Part shown: positions 1 through 7,805 of the stretch, piece by piece
How positions within the stretch are numbered: position 1 is the stretch's first letter
Layout of the letters: each line of letters begins with the position of its first letter
Assembly (NCBI RefSeq): GCF_904848665.1
Contig: NZ_CAJHCQ010000007.1
Span: 1-64,000, forward strand
Source: Paraburkholderia hiiakae
Lineage (GTDB): Bacteria > Pseudomonadota > Gammaproteobacteria > Burkholderiales > Burkholderiaceae
Reading direction: 5' to 3'
Length of the DNA stretch: 64,000 nucleotides
The notes under the pieces: generated by a model
Databases searched by the model: none
What the model was told of the DNA's origin: nothing
What the model saw: only the letters and a program-made list of their open reading frames with translations
Made by a program: the position numbers and the translations under genes

Positions 1-396
1 TTCATTCTGGGGCTGCCGGGCGAGACGCAGGACACGATCAGGAAGACGATCGAGTACGCGAAGGAAATCAATCCGCACACCATTCAGGTGTCGCTCGCGG
101 CGCCGTATCCGGGCACGACGCTCTACAAGCAGGCCGTGGAAAACGGCTGGATGGAAGAGAACAAGACCATCAACCTGGTGAGCAAGGAAGGGGTGCAGCT
201 CGCGGCGATCGGGTATGCGCATCTGTCGCGTGAGGACATTTACCACCATCTGGAGCAGTTCTATCGCCAGTTCTATTTCCGGCCTTCGAAGATCTGGGAG
301 ATCGTGCGCGAGATGCTCACGAGCTGGGACATGATGAAGCGGCGTCTGCGCGAAGGCGTGGAGTTCTTCCGCTTCCTGCGCGCGCACGAGGCATGA
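1..396 (+). CDS. hpnJ: Hopanoid biosynthesis radical SAM protein HpnJ (C-terminal part)
   Basis: Only the last 131 codons are present; the gene begins before the window, so the CxxxCxxC cluster motif of radical SAM enzymes cannot be seen. The strings FILGLPGET and AAPYPGT fit the barrel region of B12-binding-type radical SAM proteins. In Burkholderia, HpnJ works with HpnI and HpnK to build the cyclitol ether head group of bacteriohopanetetrol, a membrane hopanoid. The stop codon overlaps the hpnK start (ATGA), so the two are translationally coupled. The name rests largely on the hpnK-hpnL context. Confidence 0.85.
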   Translation, partial: FILGLPGETQDTIRKTIEYAKEINPHTIQVSLAAPYPGTTLYKQAVENGWMEENKTINLVSKEGVQLAAIGYAHLSREDIYHHLEQFYRQFYFRPSKIWEIVREMLTSWDMMKRRLREGVEFFRFLRAHEA

Positions 397-1307
397 TGCA
401 CGGTTCGTCCCGCCGCGGTGGGCAGGATCGTCGCGCGCTCATCTTCACCGCCGACGACTTTGGCCTGCACGAGCGGGTCAACGCGGCGGTAGAGCGCGCG
501 CATCGCGAGGGCGTGCTCGACTGCGCGAGCCTGATGGTGGCCGCGCCCGCCGCGCTCGATGCCATCGCGCGGGCGCGCCGCACGCCGGGTTTGCGCGTGG
601 GGCTGCATCTGGTGCTGGCGGACGGCGCGGCCATGCTGCCGCGCGCGCAGATTCCCGCACTCGTCGATACGCAAGGGCGTTTTGGCGACAACATGGTTCG
701 CGACGGCGTGCGCTTCTTCTTCCTGCCGCACGTGCGCAGGCAGCTCGCGAAGGAAATTCGCGCGCAGTTCGAAGCGTTCGCGGCGACCGGGCTCGCGCTC
801 GATCACGTGAACACGCACAAGCATTTTCACTTGCATCCCACGGTGCTCGCGCTGATCCTCGAGATCGGCCGCGACTATGGTTTGCGCGCGATGCGTCTAC
901 CGCTCGAGGCCGGCGCGCCGTTCGCGCTCAAGCCCTGGCTCGCGCTCGTGCGCGCGCGTCTTGCTCGCGCCGGCGTCGCGCACAACGACTACGTGGTCGG
1001 CATCGCAAAGACGGGCGCAATGGACGAGGCCGCCGTGCTCGACGCGCTCGCGCATCTGCCCGCGCAGGGCGTGGGCGAGATCTACTGTCATCCGGCGCTT
1101 GCCGATGAAGCGCACGAGGGGCCTATCACGCCGTCGATGCAGACGTATCGCCATGCCGACGAATTCGGCGCGCTGATCTCGCCGCGCGTGGCCGCAGCGC
1201 TCGCTCAAGCGGGCGTGCGCCGTGGCGGCTTTCTCGACGTGTTCTTTGGCGCGGCTTCGGGCGAAGGTCCAGCCGCCTCACAGGGCGTGCGGGCGCCGGC
1301 GTCATGA
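393..1307 (+). CDS. hpnK: Hopanoid biosynthesis deacetylase HpnK (ChbG/YdjC family)
   Basis: 304 residues of the ChbG/HpnK carbohydrate deacetylase family, which removes N-acetyl groups with a bound metal. The metal and catalytic motifs are visible: FTADDFGLH near residues 18-26 with the paired Asp, a His in LHLVLADG near residue 72, and HVNTHKHFHLHP near residues 139-150. Family knowledge gives the substrate as N-acetylglucosaminyl-bacteriohopanetetrol made by HpnI; the product feeds HpnJ. The start overlaps the hpnJ stop and its own TGA overlaps the hpnL ATG, so hpnJ-hpnK-hpnL read as one operon. Confidence 0.9.
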   Translation: MMHGSSRRGGQDRRALIFTADDFGLHERVNAAVERAHREGVLDCASLMVAAPAALDAIARARRTPGLRVGLHLVLADGAAMLPRAQIPALVDTQGRFGDNMVRDGVRFFFLPHVRRQLAKEIRAQFEAFAATGLALDHVNTHKHFHLHPTVLALILEIGRDYGLRAMRLPLEAGAPFALKPWLALVRARLARAGVAHNDYVVGIAKTGAMDEAAVLDALAHLPAQGVGEIYCHPALADEAHEGPITPSMQTYRHADEFGALISPRVAAALAQAGVRRGGFLDVFFGAASGEGPAASQGVRAPAS

Positions 1308-2380
1308 AGTGGCTGCAATGGCTGGGCCTGCCGATCGGGATCGCCATCCTGATCGGTCTCGTCGTACATAACGGCGCGCACGACGTGCTGCGTGTGATTG
1401 GCACGGCAGGCCCCATGCTGCTCTGGCTCGTGCCATTCCACGCGCTGCCGCTTCTGCTCGACGCGCAGGCGTGGCGCCTGCTGCTCGACAAGCGCGCGCC
1501 GCTCACTTTCCTCTGGTGGACCGCGACCGTGCGCGAGGCCGTGAACCGGTTGCTGCCCGTGGTTGGCGTAGGCGGCGAACTCGTCGGCATTCGCCTCGCG
1601 CGCTGGAAGGTGCGCAATGCGAGCGAGGTCACGGCTTCGGTGATCGTCGAGGTGTTCGTGACGATTGCCGTGCAATATGCGTTCTCGGCGCTCGGCGTCG
1701 TGCTGATCGTCGCGGCGACCGGCGACGGCGGTTCGCTTCGCACCATCGTCACGATCGCACTCGCGCTCGTGCTCTCGGCGCCGTTGCCCGTGCTCGCTGT
1801 GTTCCTGTTGCGTCGCGGCGGCGTATTTCATGCGATCGAACGCTGGGCCGCGCGCCTGCTCGGCACCGACAATCCGCTCATGTCCGGCCTCGACGGCAAG
1901 CAGCTCGACGCCGATCTCGATGCGTTGATGTCGCGCACCGGCCTCATGTTTCGCGCCTTCTTCTGGCAGCTCGGCGGCTACATGCTCGGCGCGTTCGAGA
2001 CGTGGTGGGCGCTCGCGCTGCTCGGTCATCCGGTCTCGGTGGGCGATGCGCTCGCCATCGAAGCCATCACCCAGGCCGTGCGCCATGCCGCTTTCATGGT
2101 GCCTGCCGGCCTCGGCGTGCAGGAAGTCGCCGTGGTGCTGCTCGCACAGCTCTTTGGCGTGGGCCAGGAAGTGGCGTTCTCGCTTGCGCTCGTCAAGCGC
2201 ATGCGCGAAGTGGTGTTCGGCGTGCTCGCGCTGCTGACGTGGCAGGGCGCCGAAATCGTTCGGGCGCGTCGCGCATTGCGCCACGGCGCGCAGTCGGGAG
2301 ATGCGCTGCCCGCCGTGGCGAACGTCCGCGCGCACATGGCCCGCCCGAAGCGGGACTCACAGCACGATCAGGTCCATTGA
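1304..2380 (+). CDS. hpnL: Hopanoid-associated inner membrane protein HpnL
   Basis: 358-residue polytopic membrane protein with about eight hydrophobic segments, beginning MKWLQWLGLPIGIAIL. It resembles the flippase-like / lysylphosphatidylglycerol-synthase transmembrane family and sits where hpnL is found in hopanoid clusters. The usual inference is a role in moving or positioning hopanoids in the envelope; the biochemical function is not established by the sequence. It overlaps hpnK by 4 nt and has a polar, basic C-terminal tail. It is the last gene of the operon; an 80-nt gap follows. Confidence 0.85.
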   Translation: MKWLQWLGLPIGIAILIGLVVHNGAHDVLRVIGTAGPMLLWLVPFHALPLLLDAQAWRLLLDKRAPLTFLWWTATVREAVNRLLPVVGVGGELVGIRLARWKVRNASEVTASVIVEVFVTIAVQYAFSALGVVLIVAATGDGGSLRTIVTIALALVLSAPLPVLAVFLLRRGGVFHAIERWAARLLGTDNPLMSGLDGKQLDADLDALMSRTGLMFRAFFWQLGGYMLGAFETWWALALLGHPVSVGDALAIEAITQAVRHAAFMVPAGLGVQEVAVVLLAQLFGVGQEVAFSLALVKRMREVVFGVLALLTWQGAEIVRARRALRHGAQSGDALPAVANVRAHMARPKRDSQHDQVH

Positions 2381-2460
2381 CGGTACATTGTGAGCATGTC
2401 GGCGCGCCGGTTCTTCGGGCACGCGTAGACGCAAGCCCATGCTGATGCGTTAGCAAGGAC

Positions 2461-3042
2461 ATGAAGCCCACGTTTTCACTCACGCGTTCGCTCGCGCTCG
2501 CGTGCGCCGCCACGGCGGCGTTCACGCTTTCCGGCTGCGACGATCGCCAGTTCGATGCCATGCTCGACACCATCCGGCAGGGATTCAAGGCGTTCTTCGA
2601 TTCCGTGAAGCCCGACGCGCTGCTGCTCAAGGGCCTCACGCCAGGCGTTTCCACGCTCGAGCAGGTGCGCGAGCAAATGGGCAAGCCGGAAACCGAGCGC
2701 GTGTTCGACGACGGCTCGCGCCGCCTCGAATATCCGCGCGGCCCGCAGGGTCTCAAGACCTGGATGGTCGACATCGGCCCGAACGGGCGGCTCGTGGCCA
2801 TTACCCAGGCGCTCACGGCGGAAAACTTCGCGAAGATCCGCGTCGGCATGAGTGAGGACGAGGTGCGGCGCCTGCTCGGCAAGCCGGGGCAGGTTGCCGG
2901 CTACCGCTTGAAGAAGGAGACGGTGTGGAGCTGGAAGTGGCTGGAAGGGGGCGTGACGCCCGAAGCGTATTTCAACGTGCATTTCGGACCGGACGGGCGG
3001 GTCACGACGACCTCGCGCTCGGACGTGATCCGCGGGCGCTGA
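2461..3042 (+). CDS. Lipoprotein with two BamE/SmpA-like modules
   Basis: 193-residue predicted lipoprotein: a hydrophobic signal ends in lipobox LSGC with Cys near residue 23. The mature part has two similar modules, each with the SmpA/OmlA (BamE) pattern of a short helix, a V..(M/L)GKP element, an aromatic strand and a D/N-G-R strand: roughly residues 60-120 and 122-187. BamE is an outer-membrane accessory of the Bam machine, but true BamE is shorter and has one module, so the exact role here is open. A close paralog lies at 29206-29754. Start chosen for the AAGGAC upstream and the complete signal peptide. Confidence 0.8.
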   Translation: MKPTFSLTRSLALACAATAAFTLSGCDDRQFDAMLDTIRQGFKAFFDSVKPDALLLKGLTPGVSTLEQVREQMGKPETERVFDDGSRRLEYPRGPQGLKTWMVDIGPNGRLVAITQALTAENFAKIRVGMSEDEVRRLLGKPGQVAGYRLKKETVWSWKWLEGGVTPEAYFNVHFGPDGRVTTTSRSDVIRGR

Positions 3043-3076
3043 CGCAGTTGACTCACGACCACGCCAGGAGGCGCGC

Positions 3077-4108
3077 ATGATGAACCGGCGACGGCCCAAG
3101 CGTGTGGGGCTCGTGCTCGGTGGGGGCGCGGCGCGCGGCTGGGCGCATATCGGCGCGATTCGCGCGCTCGAGGAAGCGGGCATCAAGCCCGACGTGGTGT
3201 GCGGCACGTCGATCGGCGCGCTCGTCGGCGCCGTGTACGCGAACGGCGATCTCGACTGGCTCGAGGACTGGGTGAGCAAACTCACCTGGCAGACCGTGGT
3301 GCGTCTGCTCGACTTGCGTTTTTCGGGCGGGCTGCTCGGCGGGCGCAAGGTGATCGACCTTTTTGCGCACCAGTTCAACGGCCGCTCGATCGATGACCTG
3401 AGGCTGCCGTTCACGGCGGTCGCCACCGAACTCGACACGGGGCGGGAGGTCTGGCTGCGCGAAGGCGGCGTGGTGGACGCCGTGCGCGCGTCGATTGCGA
3501 TTCCAGGCATCTTCACGCCGATCTGGCATGACGGCGTGTGGCTCGTCGACGGCGGGCTCAGCAACCCGGTGCCGGTGTCCGCCGCGCGCGCGATGCGTGC
3601 CGACACCGTGATCGCCATCGATCTGAATCACGACATTCTCAACGGCCGCGACCTGGGCGGCGCGATCGACACGATGCCGCGCGAGTTGCCCGTGGAGGCG
3701 AGCGACGCGGCGACGGCGGCATCGGCAGCGGCGGGTAGCGCCGCCAGTGACGCTGAAAGCACTAACGCGGCGCCTGGACCACTCCTGCGCCGCAACGGCA
3801 AGCGCTTCCCGCGCTGGCTGCAACCGGCCGGTCCCGGCGCGGCAGGCGGGCCGGACGTGCGGGTGGCGCCGCCGCCTAGCACGCGCGTGCCCTCCGTGTT
3901 GAGTTCGGTGGCCCAGAGCATCGACATCATGCAGGTGCGCATTACGCGCAGCCGCCTGGCGGGCGAGCCCGCCGATGTGCTGATCCAGCCGCGCCTGGGC
4001 GGCATGGGCATCTTCGACTTTCATCGCGCTGGACCTGCCATCGAAGAAGGGCGCGCGGCCGTGCAGTACATGATGCCGGCCATCAAGGCGCAGTTGGGGC
4101 TGGACTAG
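3077..4108 (+). CDS. Patatin-like phospholipase (RssA-type)
   Basis: 343 residues. The patatin signature set is complete: glycine-rich oxyanion loop LGGGAARGWAH at residues 14-24, nucleophile in GTSIG near residue 45, and the catalytic Asp in VDGGLSNP near residue 158. These serine hydrolases release fatty acids from phospholipids. After the core there is an Ala/Ser-rich linker (about residues 215-265) before a conserved C-terminal segment, a layout common in proteobacterial RssA-like proteins. The start has a strong AGGAGG-like site 6 nt upstream. The nearest downstream genes are on the opposite strand. Confidence 0.88.
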   Translation: MMNRRRPKRVGLVLGGGAARGWAHIGAIRALEEAGIKPDVVCGTSIGALVGAVYANGDLDWLEDWVSKLTWQTVVRLLDLRFSGGLLGGRKVIDLFAHQFNGRSIDDLRLPFTAVATELDTGREVWLREGGVVDAVRASIAIPGIFTPIWHDGVWLVDGGLSNPVPVSAARAMRADTVIAIDLNHDILNGRDLGGAIDTMPRELPVEASDAATAASAAAGSAASDAESTNAAPGPLLRRNGKRFPRWLQPAGPGAAGGPDVRVAPPPSTRVPSVLSSVAQSIDIMQVRITRSRLAGEPADVLIQPRLGGMGIFDFHRAGPAIEEGRAAVQYMMPAIKAQLGLD

Positions 4109-4130
4109 GGCGCTTTCTGTGCGCTGCCGG

Positions 4131-4469
4131 CTACAGATCCAGAATGCCGGCGACGGCGAACTTCGCCGCCTCCAGTTCCTCGCCTGTCGCCGACTCTCCC
4201 TTGTGCCGCCAGACTCTGCCCGCTAGCGACAGCGTCGTAACCTGGTCGGCCATCGCGACGCAGGGCCTGGCAAGTCCGCTGAGCGGGATTTCCGACTCCC
4301 ACCCGTGAATGGTACTGGTGACAGGCAGTCCGACGAAGCGGGTCGTGAGTTCGTTGAACTCGGAGTCGGTGAGGACGAGGACTGGACGATAGCCGTCCTG
4401 CTCGCTGCCTGCGCCCGGCCCGACGTTGAGCCAGAGGATGTCGCCTGCGTCTGGTGTTCCGTTCTTCAT
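4131..4469 (-). CDS. mazF: MazF/PemK-family endoribonuclease toxin
   Basis: 112 residues from the ATG at 4469, preceded by AAGGAACGC. It carries the MazF/PemK barrel features: GDILWLN, GYRPVLVLT, FVGLPVTST, and the final strands AMADQVTTLSLAGRV. MazF toxins cut mRNA at short sites and are held inactive by MazE. The start lies 7 nt downstream of the mazE stop, the normal antitoxin-first order. The open frame continues upstream to 4727, but that extension is only the mazE gene read in another frame. Confidence 0.9.
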   Translation of the reverse strand: MKNGTPDAGDILWLNVGPGAGSEQDGYRPVLVLTDSEFNELTTRFVGLPVTSTIHGWESEIPLSGLARPCVAMADQVTTLSLAGRVWRHKGESATGEELEAAKFAVAGILDL

Positions 4470-4476
4470 GCGTTCC

Positions 4477-4764
4477 TTACCATAGGTCGAAACGCGTGGG
4501 GTCATCGGGTCCGCCGATCTCGGTCCCTTGCGGCTGGCCGAAGTCGATGAGCGGGTGCGGCTCGAGCTTCCTCTCGCGCAACTGCTGCAAATACCGCTCA
4601 CGCGAGAAGCGCCGGATCGCCGTGTGCGGGCGAACCGTGAGCGACCCATCTTCGACGTCCACCTCGACTTCCTGCCCCTCCGCCAACGCCAGTTTGCTGG
4701 CAAGGCTGGCCGGAATGCGCACCGCAAGGCTGTTTCCCCAACGCTTCAGGGTTTGTATCGCCAT
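4477..4764 (-). CDS. mazE: MazE-type antitoxin (AbrB/SpoVT fold)
   Basis: 95 residues beginning MAIQTLKRWGNSLAVRIP, the standard start of AbrB-fold MazE antitoxins, with a GAGGACGAA ribosome site. An in-frame ATG further upstream at 4821 would add 19 unconserved residues and is not preferred. Residues 1-50 form the DNA-binding swapped-hairpin domain; the rest, ending GGPDDPTRFDLW, is the acidic-aromatic tail that usually threads across MazF. It most likely represses its own operon through palindromes upstream (4834-4900). Confidence 0.9.
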   Translation of the reverse strand: MAIQTLKRWGNSLAVRIPASLASKLALAEGQEVEVDVEDGSLTVRPHTAIRRFSRERYLQQLRERKLEPHPLIDFGQPQGTEIGGPDDPTRFDLW

Positions 4765-4833
4765 TTCGTCCTCGTACTGAATTAGCCGTCTGGCCAATAA
4801 CGTATTGAGTTTGATGTCCATACCTGATCGCCG

Positions 4834-4900
4834 TGTATCTACGTGGTTGATACAGTGTCGATGCTAGGCTTCGGATTCATGCGTGTCAACGCGTTGATAC
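4834..4900 (-). promoter_or_regulatory. Candidate mazEF operator region
   Basis: Two palindromes lie upstream of mazE: TGTATC-9 nt-GATACA at 4834-4854 and TCAACGCGTTGA at 4886-4897. GTTGATAC occurs as a direct repeat at 4846-4853 and 4893-4900. MazE proteins autoregulate by binding palindromes of this kind; the assignment to these sites is inference. Confidence 0.5.
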
Positions 4901-4951
4901 GTGCTATGTTCGCGGCGCATGTACACAGATCAAGGAATGCTGTCCCTATCC

Positions 4952-5572
4952 TCAGTCCTTCGCCGCGCGCCACGCCCAGCCGTGCTGGGTGCGGCGTAGC
5001 GCGGTCACGGAAAGCGGCGCGATTTCGATCGAGCGAAAACCCGACGACGGCGCGCCCAGCGCGTGAAGAATCGCTGCGCGCATCACGCTCGCGTGCGTGA
5101 AGGCGATCACATCGAGCCCGGAGTCGGAGACCGTCTCGAGCCAGGCGCTGACGCGCGCGCGAACATCGTCGAACGATTCGCCGCCGCCTGGCGGCCTGAA
5201 GGCGGGATCGCGCGTCCAGGCGGCCAGTGCGTCGGGCGCTTCATGTGCAAGATCCGCAAGGCGCTTGCCCTGCCACGCGCCGAAGGCCGTGTCGGCGAGC
5301 GCGTCGCGTGGCGTTGCTCCGGCGAAGCCCGCCGCGTGTGCGCTCGCTCGCGCGATCGCCGCGGGACTCGTGAGCGCGCGCGGCGCCTCGCCATTGCGCT
5401 CAGCGCCGGCCAGCCGCGCGTGCCAGCGCTCGCGCCATGCAGCAAGCGCCTCGAGTGCTCGGGCATCGAGCCCTTCTTCGGCGTTATCGCCCGCTACAGG
5501 CGTTCGCGGGAACATTCCCGAGCGCAGCGCGGCATTCGCCGCATGACTCACCAGCCAGACGGTCGTCGGCAT
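4952..5572 (-). CDS. Histidine phosphatase-like protein (CobC-like, altered active site)
   Basis: 206 residues with the overall layout of the histidine phosphatase (phosphoglycerate mutase/CobC) superfamily. The usual RHG triplet near the N-terminus reads SHA in WLVSHAAN, so the phosphate-binding Arg and the Gly are missing while the His remains. The second conserved His is present in FTHASVMRA, and FGAWQG replaces the common FGxWEG. It sits back to back with a cobalamin riboswitch, and CobC (alpha-ribazole phosphatase) is a member of this family, so a link to cobalamin is plausible but unproven. Confidence 0.7.
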   Translation of the reverse strand: MPTTVWLVSHAANAALRSGMFPRTPVAGDNAEEGLDARALEALAAWRERWHARLAGAERNGEAPRALTSPAAIARASAHAAGFAGATPRDALADTAFGAWQGKRLADLAHEAPDALAAWTRDPAFRPPGGGESFDDVRARVSAWLETVSDSGLDVIAFTHASVMRAAILHALGAPSSGFRSIEIAPLSVTALRRTQHGWAWRAAKD

Positions 5573-5641
5573 GCTTTTCCTTACGCATCACTTCCCTGTG
5601 GCTGACATTCGGTCCGCGGCCAGCCGTCGCAGCGCGTAGAA

Positions 5642-5752
5642 TACAGGCTCCACGACACGCGGAAGCCGGTGCAAGTCCGGCGCGGTCGCGCCACTGTAAC
5701 TGGTTGCCGTCGATTGAATCGAAGCAACGGGAGTCAGACCTGCGCGTCGTGA
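5642..5752 (+). ncRNA. Cobalamin (B12) riboswitch
   Basis: The conserved B12-box core is present: GCCGGTGCAAGTCCGGCGCG then GTCGCGCCACTGT (5664-5696), followed by GGGAGTCAGACCTGC (5729-5743). ACGACACGC near 5652 and GCGCGTCGT near 5743 can pair, with one mismatch, to close the aptamer. It lies 50 nt before cbtB. In this class cobalamin binding represses the downstream genes, here a cobalt uptake pair. Confidence 0.92.
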
Positions 5753-5801
5753 ATCACTCTTTCAACGACTAGCAGGGCGCGTAACCCCAGGAGAAGTCAG
5801 C

Positions 5802-6020
5802 ATGTCCGAAACCTCATTCCCCTTGCAGCACGCACCGGCCGCGCCGGCGCCCATTCCGCTGCGAGAGATCCTGCCCTGGGCGATCTTCGGCGGCCTCATG
5901 CTGCTGCTGGCCCTGTACTTCGTGGGCGCCGAGCAAGGCGCTACCTCGCTCGTTCCCGGCATGTACGTCCACGAATTCGTTCACGACGGCCGTCATCTGC
6001 TCGGCTTTCCCTGCCACTGA
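5802..6020 (+). CDS. cbtB: Cobalt transporter subunit CbtB
   Basis: 72-residue protein with one membrane segment (about residues 27-45) and a His-containing C-terminal tail, YVHEFVHDGRHLLGFPCH, typical of CbtB and a likely cobalt-binding element. It starts at ATG 5802 behind AGGAG and follows directly on the cobalamin riboswitch. CbtB and CbtA are predicted cobalt uptake proteins of bacteria that make cobalamin. cbtA follows 13 nt later. Confidence 0.9.
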   Translation: MSETSFPLQHAPAAPAPIPLREILPWAIFGGLMLLLALYFVGAEQGATSLVPGMYVHEFVHDGRHLLGFPCH

Positions 6021-6033
6021 CCGGGAGCTGAAT

Positions 6034-6786
6034 ATGGTTGGCAAGTTGCTGGTACGCGGCATGCTCGCAGGCATCGCCGCGGGACTCCTCACGTTCGGCT
6101 TCGCGAAGATCGCGGGCGAGCCCCAGGTCGATCAGGCGATTTCCTTCGAAGAAAAGGCCGACGCCGCGAAGGGTGAGGCACCCGAACCCGAAATCGTGAG
6201 CCGCAAGACCCAGGCGAGCATCGGGCTCTTCACGGGCGTGATGGTCTATGGCGCGTCGATCGGCGGCCTCTTTGCACTCGTCTTCGCCTATGCGAACGGT
6301 CGCGCGGGGCGTCTTTCGCCACGCGCGCTCTCGGCCTGGCTCGCGCTCGCGGCGTTCGTCGCGATCTACGTGGTGCCGAACATCAAATATCCGGCGAATC
6401 CGCCCTCGGTCGGCGACCCGGAGACGATCGGCTATCGAACCGGGCTCTTCTTCCTGATGATCGCGATCTCGATCGCCGTGTCGGTGTTCTCGCTCAAGGC
6501 GCGCGCCGCGTTGGTGCCGCGCCTCGGCGTCTGGAACGCTTCGATCGTGGCGCTCGTGCTGTTCGTCGTCGTGATCGGCGCGGTCCAGTTCGCGCTGCCG
6601 ACCATCAACGAGGTGCCCGCCGCCTTCCCGGCCGTGTTGCTGTGGAAGTTCCGCACGGTGTCGATCGGCATGCAGGTCATCCTCTGGACCACGATCGGCC
6701 TGCTGTTTGGCGCGCTCGCCGAAAAGCTGATTGGTGCGAACGCCCGTGCGGGCAGCGCGCGCGGCACGCAAACGCGCGCCGCATAA
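6034..6786 (+). CDS. cbtA: Cobalt transporter subunit CbtA
   Basis: 250-residue integral membrane protein with about five or six hydrophobic segments, starting MVGKLLVRGMLAGIAAG as CbtA proteins do. It is the predicted pore-forming partner of CbtB. It is transcribed from the riboswitch-controlled promoter with cbtB, and the unit ends in a clear terminator at 6850-6887. The family assignment is firm; cobalt as substrate is inferred from the conserved riboswitch linkage. Confidence 0.9.
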   Translation: MVGKLLVRGMLAGIAAGLLTFGFAKIAGEPQVDQAISFEEKADAAKGEAPEPEIVSRKTQASIGLFTGVMVYGASIGGLFALVFAYANGRAGRLSPRALSAWLALAAFVAIYVVPNIKYPANPPSVGDPETIGYRTGLFFLMIAISIAVSVFSLKARAALVPRLGVWNASIVALVLFVVVIGAVQFALPTINEVPAAFPAVLLWKFRTVSIGMQVILWTTIGLLFGALAEKLIGANARAGSARGTQTRAA

Positions 6787-6849
6787 GCGCCCCAGGGGCG
6801 CTGGGCGCACATCGCGCGCCTATCGAAAAAGCGACCCCAAACTTGCGTA

Positions 6850-6887
6850 AATGCCCCGCGCACCTCGCGTACCGGGGCATTTTTTTT
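6850..6887 (+). terminator. Rho-independent terminator of cbtBA
   Basis: A 9-bp stem AATGCCCCG / CGGGGCATT (6850-6858, 6873-6881) is followed by an unbroken run of T to 6887. It lies 64 nt after the cbtA stop. Confidence 0.9.
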
Positions 6888-6901
6888 CGCCTTTCAAAAG
6901 C

Positions 6902-7010
6902 ATCGGGCCCGCGGCTGCGTGGGCCCGATCCGCGCGCGTCGATGCGCCGCACTGCAATGCTGCACTGCAATATCCGCGCCGCGCTAGTTTGAGCAATCCA
7001 TTTTGCACTG
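6902..7010 (+). promoter_or_regulatory. Candidate regulatory elements upstream of hisQ
   Basis: A perfect inverted repeat ATCGGGCCC / GGGCCCGAT with a 10-nt loop spans 6902-6929. GCACTGCAAT occurs twice in direct orientation 13 nt apart (6949-6958, 6962-6971), and TTGCACTG recurs at 7003-7010. These could be binding sites for the ArgR-type regulator encoded by the operon; no match to a known operator is claimed. Confidence 0.4.
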
Positions 7011-7102
7011 AGACGATCCGCGCCAGTTCATCGGTTTGCGCGGCGCTCCTATGCCGCGCGAGGCCGCCCGAAACGACAAAACGAATTGATCCGGAGACGC
7101 GC

Positions 7103-7792
7103 GTGATCCTTTACGGCTTTGGCCCGGTGCTGCTCGCCGGCACGATCCAGACCATCGAACTTTCGCTCCTCTCGCTCGGCGTGGCGGTCCTGCTCGGCCT
7201 GGCCGGCGCGGCGGCCAAGCTTTCGTTCAACCGGCCGCTCGCGGCCGTGGCGACCGCCTACACGACGCTGATCCGCTCGGTGCCCGACCTCGTTCTGATG
7301 CTGCTGCTCTTCTACAGCATCCAGATCGGCGTGAACGAGGCCACCGACGCGCTCGGCATGGCGCAGATCGATATCGATCCGTTCGTGGCCGGTGTCGTCA
7401 CGCTCGGCTTCATCTACGGCGCGTACTTCACCGAGACCTTTCGCGGCGCGTTTCTCGCGGTGCCGCGCGGCCAGCTCGAAGCGGGGCACGCCTACGGCAT
7501 GAGCGGCGTGCGCGTGTTCGCCCGCATCCTCTTTCCGCAGATGATGCGTTTCGCGCTGCCCGGCATCGGCAACAACTGGCAGGTGCTCGTGAAAGCGACA
7601 GCGCTCGTTTCGATCATCGGTCTCGCCGATGTCGTGAAGGCCGCCCAGGACGCGGGCCGAAGCACCTTCAACCTGTTCTTCTTCCTCGTGATCGCGGCGC
7701 TTATCTATCTCGCGATCACCACGCTCTCGAACTTCGCGCTCATCTGGCTCGAACGCCGCTATTCGGTGGGCGTGCGTCACGCGCAACTCTGA
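7103..7792 (+). CDS. hisQ: Histidine/arginine ABC transporter permease HisQ-like
   Basis: 229 residues from a GTG at 7103 with GGAG 7 nt upstream. The frame is open further upstream, but those residues are not hydrophobic and lie in the promoter region. The protein has about five membrane segments and the EAA loop near residues 125-150 (EAGHAYGMSG). The length equals enteric HisQ/ArtQ (about 228). It pairs with HisM to form the channel of a basic amino acid importer. hisM follows 13 nt later, and the operon continues to hisP and an ArgR-type regulator, as in the Pseudomonas aot operon, so arginine/ornithine is the likely substrate. Confidence 0.88.
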   Translation: MILYGFGPVLLAGTIQTIELSLLSLGVAVLLGLAGAAAKLSFNRPLAAVATAYTTLIRSVPDLVLMLLLFYSIQIGVNEATDALGMAQIDIDPFVAGVVTLGFIYGAYFTETFRGAFLAVPRGQLEAGHAYGMSGVRVFARILFPQMMRFALPGIGNNWQVLVKATALVSIIGLADVVKAAQDAGRSTFNLFFFLVIAALIYLAITTLSNFALIWLERRYSVGVRHAQL

Positions 7793-7805
7793 GGAAACGG
7801 CTGCC

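Larger units (their letters stand above)
6787..7102. other. Intergenic region between cbtA and hisQ
   Basis: No protein-coding gene is supported here. It holds the cbtBA terminator (6850-6887), a 9-bp inverted repeat (6902-6929) and repeated GCACTG-containing elements (6949-7010), and must contain the promoter of the arginine transport operon. Confidence 0.7.

Noticed and set aside
4470..4727. Upstream extension of mazF to 4727
   Set aside because: The added residues are the mazE gene read in another frame; a good ribosome site sits before 4469.
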